Assembly: GCA_902613845.1 (NCBI GenBank)
Contig: CACMIW010000005.1
Location: 1-60,534, forward strand
Length of the DNA stretch: 60,534 nucleotides
DNA from: an uncultured Alphaproteobacteria bacterium
GTDB taxonomy: Bacteria; Pseudomonadota; Alphaproteobacteria; HIMB59
Direction: 5' to 3'
The translations under genes and the position numbers were made by a program. How positions within the stretch are numbered: the first letter of the stretch is position 1; every line of letters starts with the position of its first letter. The notes below the pieces were generated by a model. The model was not told the origin of the DNA. It searched no databases and saw only the letters and a program-made list of their open reading frames with translations. Below are positions 55,151 to 60,534 of this stretch, piece after piece.

Positions 55151-56341
55151 ATGACTAAAGAAAAATTTGACAGATCGAAAGAACACGTCAACATCGGAAC
55201 TATCGGTCACGTCGACCATGGTAAAACTACACTTACTGCAGCAATAACAAAAGTTTTGGCAGAAAAAGGTGGTGCAGAGTTTACAGCGTATGATGAAATT
55301 GATAAGGCACCTGAAGAAAAAGAGAGAGGTATAACAATTTCTACAGCGCACGTCGAGTATTCAACTGATAAAAGACACTATGCTCACGTCGACTGCCCAG
55401 GTCACGCAGACTATGTAAAAAATATGATTACAGGTGCTGCTCAGATGGATGGAGGTATTTTAGTTGTTAACGCAGCTGATGGTCCAATGCCACAAACACG
55501 TGAACACATTCTTTTAGCTAGACAGGTTGGTGTACCAGCACTAGTTGTTTACCTAAATAAAGTTGATCAAGTAGATGATCAAGAATTATTAGAGCTTGTA
55601 GAAGTTGAAATAAGAGAGCTACTATCAAAATATGATTTCCCTGGTGATGATATTCCAATCGTTAAAGGTTCAGCTCTTGCAGCTGTAGAAGACAGAGATG
55701 AAAATATTGGTAAAAATTCAATCATTGAATTAATGTCAAAAATTGATGAGTACATCCCTGCTCCTACAAGAGAATTAGACAAACCTTTCTTGATGCCAGT
55801 TGAAGACGTATTTTCTATCTCTGGAAGAGGTACTGTTGTTACTGGAAGAGTGGAACAAGGCGTTATTAAACCAGGTGAAGAAATTGAAATTATTGGTTTA
55901 AAAGATACAACCAAAACAGTTTGTACTGGAGTTGAGATGTTTAGAAAACTATTAGACTCAGGTGAAGCTGGAGATAATATTGGTGCTCTTCTTCGTGGAA
56001 CTAAAAAAGAAGAGGTTGAAAGAGGCCAAGTTTTGGCAGCTCCTGGTAGTATTAAACCTCACAAAAAATTTAAAGCAGAGATTTATGCTTTAAGTAAAGA
56101 AGAGGGTGGAAGACACACTCCTTTCTTTGCAAATTACAGACCTCAGTTTTATTTTAGAACCACTGATGTTACTGGTTCAATTAAATTACCCGAAGGTACT
56201 GAAATGGTAATGCCTGGAGATAATATTACACTTGAAGTTGAGTTACTTGCTCCTATCGCAATGAATAACAATTTACGTTTTGCTATTCGTGAAGGCGGTA
56301 GAACTGTTGGCTCAGGAGTTGTTTCAGAGATTATCGAATAA
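55151..56341 (+). CDS. tuf: Elongation factor Tu
   Basis: 396 residues, normal length. G-domain motifs [10 protein letters not shown] (G1), RGITI (G2), DCPGH (G3) and NKVD (G4), then domains II and III ending [12 protein letters not shown]. It delivers aminoacyl-tRNA to the ribosome. Base composition is less AT-extreme than neighbours, as expected for a highly expressed gene. It lies between tRNA-Gly and tRNA-Trp. Confidence 0.98.
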   Translation: MTKEKFDRSKEHVNIGTIGHVDHGKTTLTAAITKVLAEKGGAEFTAYDEIDKAPEEKERGITISTAHVEYSTDKRHYAHVDCPGHADYVKNMITGAAQMDGGILVVNAADGPMPQTREHILLARQVGVPALVVYLNKVDQVDDQELLELVEVEIRELLSKYDFPGDDIPIVKGSALAAVEDRDENIGKNSIIELMSKIDEYIPAPTRELDKPFLMPVEDVFSISGRGTVVTGRVEQGVIKPGEEIEIIGLKDTTKTVCTGVEMFRKLLDSGEAGDNIGALLRGTKKEEVERGQVLAAPGSIKPHKKFKAEIYALSKEEGGRHTPFFANYRPQFYFRTTDVTGSIKLPEGTEMVMPGDNITLEVELLAPIAMNNNLRFAIREGGRTVGSGVVSEIIE

Positions 56342-56370
56342 AAATATTCTCTGCAGTAATACTAATATGA

Positions 56371-56446
56371 AGGAGTGTAGCTCAACTGGTAGAGCGCCGG
56401 TCTCCAAAACCGGAGGTTGCGGGTTCGATGCCTGCCACTCCTGCCA
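56371..56446 (+). tRNA. tRNA-Trp (anticodon CCA)
   Basis: Cloverleaf: acceptor AGGAGTG/CACTCCT, D-stem GCTC/GAGC, anticodon stem CCGGT/ACCGG around loop CTCCAAA (CCA), T-stem GCGGG/CCTGC, discriminator G at 56443 and encoded CCA at 56444-56446. The CCA anticodon fits UGG-only tryptophan and TGA as stop. It lies immediately before secE, the conserved tuf-trnW-secE-nusG order. Confidence 0.96.
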
Positions 56447-56463
56447 AAAATATAAATAAAAAT

Positions 56464-56649
56464 ATGAAATTTAATCCTGCAAAATATTTAAGAGAAGTTC
56501 GACAGGAGGTATCCAAAGTTACCTGGCCCTCTAAGAGAGAAACTTTTACATCAGCAGGTATCGTTTTGGTTGTGATTAGTATTGCTGCAATTATTTTAAT
56601 GCTCTTAGACCAATTTTTTTCTTTTATTGTGAGAATAGTTCTAGGATAA
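56464..56649 (+). CDS. secE: Preprotein translocase subunit SecE
   Basis: 61 residues from ATG 56464; the longer in-frame reading would overlap tRNA-Trp. An amphipathic N-terminal helix (REVRQEVSKVTWPSKRET, with the hallmark KVTWP) is followed by one membrane helix. This is the short single-helix SecE of most bacteria. It clamps SecY in the Sec translocon. Four bases separate it from nusG. Confidence 0.95.
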   Translation: MKFNPAKYLREVRQEVSKVTWPSKRETFTSAGIVLVVISIAAIILMLLDQFFSFIVRIVLG

Positions 56650-56653
56650 TTTA

Positions 56654-57199
56654 ATGGTTGAAAATACAGATACATCTAAGTGGTATGTTGTACACTGCCA
56701 CTCTGGCTTTGAGAAAAAAGTTGCAGACTCAATTATAGATGAGGCAAAAAAAGTTAATTTAGAAGACTCTATATCTGAAGTATCTGTTCCTACTCAAGCA
56801 GTAGTGGAGGTAAGAAGGGGTGTAAGAGTAAACTCAGAAAAAAAATTTTTCCCAGGGTATGTTTTAATCAAGATGATTATGAACGATGACACTTGGCACT
56901 TAGTTAGAGATATACCAAAAGTTTCAAACTTTCTTGGCACAAAAGATAAACCAATTGCCATATCTGAACGAGAGGTATCTAAATTATTACAAGATATTAC
57001 TGAAGGTGTTGATAATCCTAAACCTAAGTTTGAGTATGAAGTTGGTGAACAGATTAAGGTGTCTGATGGTCCATTTGCTTCATTTAGTGGTATTATAGAA
57101 GAGGTTGACAGTTCAAGACAAAAGCTTAAAGTGTCCGTCTCAATTTTTGGGAGACCGACACCTTTAGAATTAGATTATTCACAAGTGGTAAAGGGCTAA
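56654..57199 (+). CDS. nusG: Transcription termination/antitermination factor NusG
   Basis: 181 residues. The NGN domain begins [19 protein letters not shown] and includes [10 protein letters not shown]; a C-terminal KOW domain contains [16 protein letters not shown]. It binds RNA polymerase and links it to Rho or to the ribosome. Part of the secE-nusG-rplKAJL-rpoB series. Confidence 0.97.
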   Translation: MVENTDTSKWYVVHCHSGFEKKVADSIIDEAKKVNLEDSISEVSVPTQAVVEVRRGVRVNSEKKFFPGYVLIKMIMNDDTWHLVRDIPKVSNFLGTKDKPIAISEREVSKLLQDITEGVDNPKPKFEYEVGEQIKVSDGPFASFSGIIEEVDSSRQKLKVSVSIFGRPTPLELDYSQVVKG

Positions 57200-57203
57200 T
57201 ATA

Positions 57204-57629
57204 ATGGCTAAAGAAATTCTAGGATATATAAAATTACAAATTCCTGCTGGTTCAGCTAATCCTGCACCCCCTGTTGGTCCTGCTTTAGGTCAAAAAGGTT
57301 TAAACATTCAAGACTTTTGTAAACAGTTCAATGATAAGACAAAAGATTTGGAAAAGGGTGCACCTATCCCTACTATAATTACAGCTTACAAAGATAGATC
57401 ATTTGATTTTGTCACAAAAAAACCACCTGTTACTTTTTATTTAAAAAAAGCTGCAAAAATAAAAAAAGGCTGTCAAACACCTGGTCGATCAACTTTAGGT
57501 AAAGTGACAATGAAACAGGTCGAAGAGATTGCAAAAGAGAAATTAGAGGATCTCAACGCCTATGATGTTGATCAAGCATCAAAAATAATACTTGGATCAG
57601 CAAGATCAATGGGAATGGAAGTTGTATAA
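57204..57629 (+). CDS. rplK: 50S ribosomal protein L11
   Basis: 141 residues, normal length. [26 protein letters not shown] is the conserved N-terminus; the RNA-binding C-terminal domain ends [14 protein letters not shown]. It is part of the GTPase-associated centre that stimulates EF-Tu and EF-G. The stop overlaps the rplA start by 1 base. Confidence 0.98.
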   Translation: MAKEILGYIKLQIPAGSANPAPPVGPALGQKGLNIQDFCKQFNDKTKDLEKGAPIPTIITAYKDRSFDFVTKKPPVTFYLKKAAKIKKGCQTPGRSTLGKVTMKQVEEIAKEKLEDLNAYDVDQASKIILGSARSMGMEVV

Positions 57630-58303
57630 TGATTTTATCTAAAAACAAAAAAAAACAGTTAGAAGGTATAGACTTTACGAAGTCATACAAGATATCTGAT
57701 GCAGTTAAAATTATTAAAGAAAAAAAATATGTAAAATTTGATGAGTCTTTAGAAGTATCTATTAATACAGGTATCGACTCTAAGCAGTCTGATCAAAATG
57801 TCAGAGGTAGTTTTGTACCTCCTCACGGATTGGGAAAAAAAGTTCAAATAGCAGTTTTTGCTCAAGGAAAAGCAGCGGAAGAGGCCAAAGCAGCTGGAGC
57901 TAAACAAGTAGGTGGAGATGATTTAGTTACATCTCTTGAGAAAAAGATTGATGTAGATGTAATCGTTGCAACACCAGAGATGATGTCTGTCGTGAGTAAA
58001 ATAGCAAAGATTTTAGGTCCAAAGGGATTAATGCCTAACCCTAAAACAGGCACTGTTACAAATGATATCAAAAGCACTCTTGAAAATATTAATAAAGGGC
58101 TTGTAGCATATAAAAATGATAAAGCAGGCACAATACACGCCGCACTTGGAAAGCTCAGTTTTGAAGAAACTAAACTATCTGAAAATGTAGTATCATTTAT
58201 TGACGAAATAAAAAAAATAAAACCATCAGGTTTGAAGGGTAATTTTGTAAATTCTGTTTACTTATCTTCGTCTATGGGTTTTGGTTTAAGGGTCGAAATT
58301 TAA
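57629..58303 (+). CDS. rplA: 50S ribosomal protein L1
   Basis: 224 residues, near the usual 230. GSFVPPHGLGKKVQIAVFAQG, the GLMPNPKTGTVT motif and the C-terminal SVYLSSSMGFGLRV are diagnostic. It forms the mobile L1 stalk and in many bacteria represses its own rplKA message. The stop overlaps the rplJ start by 1 base. Confidence 0.97.
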   Translation: MILSKNKKKQLEGIDFTKSYKISDAVKIIKEKKYVKFDESLEVSINTGIDSKQSDQNVRGSFVPPHGLGKKVQIAVFAQGKAAEEAKAAGAKQVGGDDLVTSLEKKIDVDVIVATPEMMSVVSKIAKILGPKGLMPNPKTGTVTNDIKSTLENINKGLVAYKNDKAGTIHAALGKLSFEETKLSENVVSFIDEIKKIKPSGLKGNFVNSVYLSSSMGFGLRVEI

Positions 58304-58809
58304 TGAATAAAGCTGAAAAAAAACAATATATTGAAAACCTTGATCAAATGTCAAAGGATTATTCAGCATTATTTGTTGCTTCGTTTTCAGAGATGTCAGT
58401 AAAAGAAATGATCGAATTTCGAACTGAAATTAGAAATAATGATGGAGTTACTAAAGTTTCCAAAAACAATATTGTTAAAATTTTTGTTAATAAAGATGAT
58501 GAAAAAAAGGGATTGATTGATTTTTTATCAAATCAAAAATTATTAATTTTTACCAATAATCCAGTAGGTACTGCGAAAGTTTGTAAAAAATTTGAAAAAG
58601 ATTTAAAAAAGCTATCTGCAGAGGCAGCTTTTTTTGATAACCAGTTATATTCAAAAGAGGATATAGCAAAGGTTGCAACTTTACCTTCTCTTGATGAAAT
58701 AAGAGGAAAAATAGTTGGATTGATTAATGCTCCTGCATCAAAACTTGTTAGATTATTACAAAGACCTGACCAGGATATTATTTCAATATTACAAAACAAA
58801 AAAGACTAA
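58303..58809 (+). CDS. rplJ: 50S ribosomal protein L10
   Basis: 168 residues. N-terminal rRNA-binding domain with [20 protein letters not shown] and [12 protein letters not shown]; the C-terminal helix that holds the L7/L12 dimers is present. It anchors the stalk. The usual long L10 leader is absent because the gene overlaps rplA by 1 base, so leader-based autoregulation of the E. coli type is unlikely here. Confidence 0.94.
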   Translation: MNKAEKKQYIENLDQMSKDYSALFVASFSEMSVKEMIEFRTEIRNNDGVTKVSKNNIVKIFVNKDDEKKGLIDFLSNQKLLIFTNNPVGTAKVCKKFEKDLKKLSAEAAFFDNQLYSKEDIAKVATLPSLDEIRGKIVGLINAPASKLVRLLQRPDQDIISILQNKKD

Positions 58810-58826
58810 TTAGGGAGAGACAAAAA

Positions 58827-59201
58827 ATGGCAGATTTAAATAAAATTGTTGACGAGCTATCAACACTAACAGTAATGGAAGCAGCAGAACTTTCAAAGCT
58901 TTTAGAAGAAAAATGGGGTGTAACCGCGGCAGCACCTGTAGCAGTTGCAGCAGGTGGAGCAGCTCCTGCAGCAGATGCAGCAGAAGAAAAAGATGCTTTT
59001 GATGTTGTTCTTACAGCAGCTGGAGATCAAAAAATTAATGTAATTAAAGAAGTAAGAGCTATTACTGGTCTTGGTTTAAAAGAAGCTAAAGACATGGTTG
59101 AGGGCGCTCCGAAAACTTTAAAAGAAGGAGCTAAGAAAGAAGAGGCTGAAGCTATGAAGACACAGCTTGAAGCCGCAGGCGCAAAAGTAGAACTTAAATA
59201 A
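58827..59201 (+). CDS. rplL: 50S ribosomal protein L7/L12
   Basis: 124 residues. N-terminal dimerisation helix ([22 protein letters not shown]), an alanine-rich hinge (about 33-55) and the C-terminal factor-binding domain with [24 protein letters not shown]. It recruits elongation factors. A GGGAGAG Shine-Dalgarno lies 9-15 bases before the start, stronger than most in this window, fitting its multi-copy need. Confidence 0.98.
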   Translation: MADLNKIVDELSTLTVMEAAELSKLLEEKWGVTAAAPVAVAAGGAAPAADAAEEKDAFDVVLTAAGDQKINVIKEVRAITGLGLKEAKDMVEGAPKTLKEGAKKEEAEAMKTQLEAAGAKVELK

Positions 59202-59226
59202 TTAACTATTATAGGTTCTATATAAT

Positions 59227-60534
59227 ATGCCACTTAGCTTTACAGAAAAAAAACGAATACGTTACTCATTTGGTAAGATCGGCAAAACGATCGAAGTTCC
59301 AAATTTAGTAGATATTCAAAAAATTTCCTACGACAAATTCCTTCAATTAGGGAAATCAGTAGAGAATCGTTCAAATACAGGTCTGCAAGAAGTCTTTAAT
59401 TCTGTCTTTCCCATAAAAGATTATGCAGGTAAATCTGAACTTCACTACATAGATTATTATCTTGATAATCCCAAGTATGATGTAGATGAGTGTAGAAGGA
59501 AGGGCTTAACATTTTCCGCTTCTCTCATGGTCACTTTTCGACTAATCATTTGGGATATAAATGAGGAAACTGAAGAAAAATCTCTAAGAGATATAAAAGA
59601 ACAAGTTGTTTACCTTGGTGATTTACCGTTAATGACAAATAACGGAACATTTGTCGTTAATGGAACTGAAAGAGTTGTTGTAAGTCAATTACACAGATCA
59701 CCAGGTGTATTTTTTGATCATGATGATGGTAAAACCCATGCGAGTGGAAAGGTTTTATACAATGCTAGAATAATTCCTTATAGGGGTTCTTGGTTGGATT
59801 TTGAATTTGACCATAAAGACAACTTATTCTTTAGAATCGATAGAAAAAAGAAAATGATATCTACTACTATATTTCAAGCCCTTCCATCTAAAGCTTCTGA
59901 AAAATATTTACATGAGTGCATACAAAATAAGGTAGAGCCAGATATATATAAAGTATCTGGAATGACCTCAGAAGAAATTTTAACTTACTTTTATGAGACT
60001 TTTAATTTTAAAAAAAATAAAGATGGTTGGGTAGTTAATTTTGATTTAAATAAGTTTAAATATAAAAACTTACCATTTAATTTGGTTGATCCTAGTACAA
60101 ATGAAGTAGTTGCATATAAAGATGTAAAATTATCTCTTAAATTACTAAAAGAAATTAAGGATAAAAAAATAAATAAATTCCTTTTTAGAGAAGAGGATTT
60201 GTATGGTTTTTATTTGTCTAATGACATTGTTAATTATGATAATGGATTAGTCTATGCAGAAGCTGGTACTTTATTAAGTGAAGAATTTTTTAAAAGATTA
60301 GAAGAACTATCAATTAATCAATTTTCTGTTATTAACGCTAATCAAGCTACTGGAAATTTAGGTGTTATTAATTCACTAGTAGTTGATAAAAATAATTCAC
60401 GAGAAGAGGCTCTTTTTGATATTTTCAAAATTTTAAGACCAGGTGAACCACCTACCTTAGAAGCAAGTAACTACTTGTTCCAAAATATGTTTTTTAGCGA
60501 AGATAGATACGATTTATCAGAAGTTGGTAGAGTT
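59227..60534 (+). CDS. rpoB: RNA polymerase beta subunit, 5' part (cut by window end)
   Basis: 436 codons open to the window end. It starts MPLSFTEKKRIRYSFGKIGK, 25 bases after rplL. Beta-subunit segments: GEVPLMT-like GDLPLMTNNGTFVVNGTERVVVSQLHRSPGVFF, IPYRGSWLDFEFD and the later ILRPGEPPTLEAS. This is the N-terminal third of a protein normally about 1350-1400 residues. It includes the protrusion and lobe regions; the rifampicin region lies beyond the window. Confidence 0.97.
   Translation, partial: MPLSFTEKKRIRYSFGKIGKTIEVPNLVDIQKISYDKFLQLGKSVENRSNTGLQEVFNSVFPIKDYAGKSELHYIDYYLDNPKYDVDECRRKGLTFSASLMVTFRLIIWDINEETEEKSLRDIKEQVVYLGDLPLMTNNGTFVVNGTERVVVSQLHRSPGVFFDHDDGKTHASGKVLYNARIIPYRGSWLDFEFDHKDNLFFRIDRKKKMISTTIFQALPSKASEKYLHECIQNKVEPDIYKVSGMTSEEILTYFYETFNFKKNKDGWVVNFDLNKFKYKNLPFNLVDPSTNEVVAYKDVKLSLKLLKEIKDKKINKFLFREEDLYGFYLSNDIVNYDNGLVYAEAGTLLSEEFFKRLEELSINQFSVINANQATGNLGVINSLVVDKNNSREEALFDIFKILRPGEPPTLEASNYLFQNMFFSEDRYDLSEVGRV

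Noticed and set aside
55067-55351. 94-residue minus-strand frame over tRNA-Gly and the start of tuf
   Set aside because: Its end (LERVKGIEPS) is again antisense tRNA sequence, and the rest is antisense to tuf.
56382-56675. 97-residue minus-strand frame over tRNA-Trp and secE
   Set aside because: It crosses a tRNA gene and antisense of secE. The apparent VAGIEPATSGFGDRRSTS end is the well-known translation of antisense tRNA, not a protein.

Overview
This window comes from a streamlined, strongly AT-rich alphaproteobacterium, probably a free-living marine one. The size and lifestyle are inferred. The alphaproteobacterial placement rests on several markers: the 41-residue cysteine-free L36 protein, an ELM1-family protein, an Alph_Pro_TM (TIGR02186) protein, a DnaG without the usual zinc ligands, and alphaproteobacterial gene orders (carA-carB-greA, yqeY-dnaG-rpoD, pdxH/fabI-aroC, rnpB next to mraZ). 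Genes are packed end to end with many 1-30 base overlaps. TTG, GTG and even CTG starts occur. TGA is used as a stop throughout, and the only tRNA-Trp seen here has a CCA anticodon. HIMB59-like or other SAR11-like clades are candidates, but I cannot settle the taxon by eye.

Layout. 1-2 kb: a MotA/TolQ-like and MotB/OmpA-like pair, the first cut by the window edge. 2-10.5 kb (mainly minus strand): a secreted cyclophilin, sufE, rpmJ (plus strand), trxB, a 2OG-Fe(II) oxygenase-like gene, an ELM1-family gene, greA, carB, carA. 10.5-14.8 kb: yqeY, dnaG, rpoD and a tRNA with a CAT anticodon. 14.8-25 kb: mlaC, mlaA, uvrD, an M24 aminopeptidase, ligA, recN, bamD and an amidase. 25.1-25.4 kb: RNase P RNA. 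25.4-34.6 kb: a dcw cluster (mraZ rsmH ftsL ftsI murE murF mraY murD ftsW) that starts with MraZ operator repeats laid over a promoter and stops abruptly after ftsW. 34.6-40.8 kb: a class I glutamine amidotransferase, a histone-deacetylase-like hydrolase, xseB, dxs, aroC, fabI, pdxH. 40.8-44 kb (minus): a tightly overlapping operon of a TauE/SafE permease, a frameshifted Alph_Pro_TM gene, uspA, an unlisted 47-residue DUF2256 gene, pyrE and a nucleotidyltransferase. 44.6-53.3 kb: a formate dehydrogenase island (mobA, fdhD, mobB, moeA, a tusA-like gene, a LysR regulator, and a two-subunit NAD-linked FDH resembling the FDH1 type of Methylorubrum). 53.3-60.5 kb: an unknown coiled-coil membrane protein, tRNA-Thr, a SPOUT methyltransferase, then the core translation/transcription block tRNA-Tyr, tRNA-Gly, tuf, tRNA-Trp, secE, nusG, rplK, rplA, rplJ, rplL and the 5' part of rpoB.

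How the parts work together. Most genes are housekeeping. The accessory function is formate oxidation: FdhD, MobA, MobB and MoeA make and mature the bis-MGD cofactor, the LysR protein is a likely regulator, and the FDH passes formate electrons to NAD+. The most unusual sequence-level observations are four. First, an A8-tract frameshift detaches a conserved C-terminal membrane anchor. Second, the DUF2256 gene apparently starts with CTG. Third, MraZ boxes overlap a TATAAT promoter with a very short leader. Fourth, the dcw cluster is truncated. I saw no CRISPR array, insertion sequence, prophage or clearly novel defence system.
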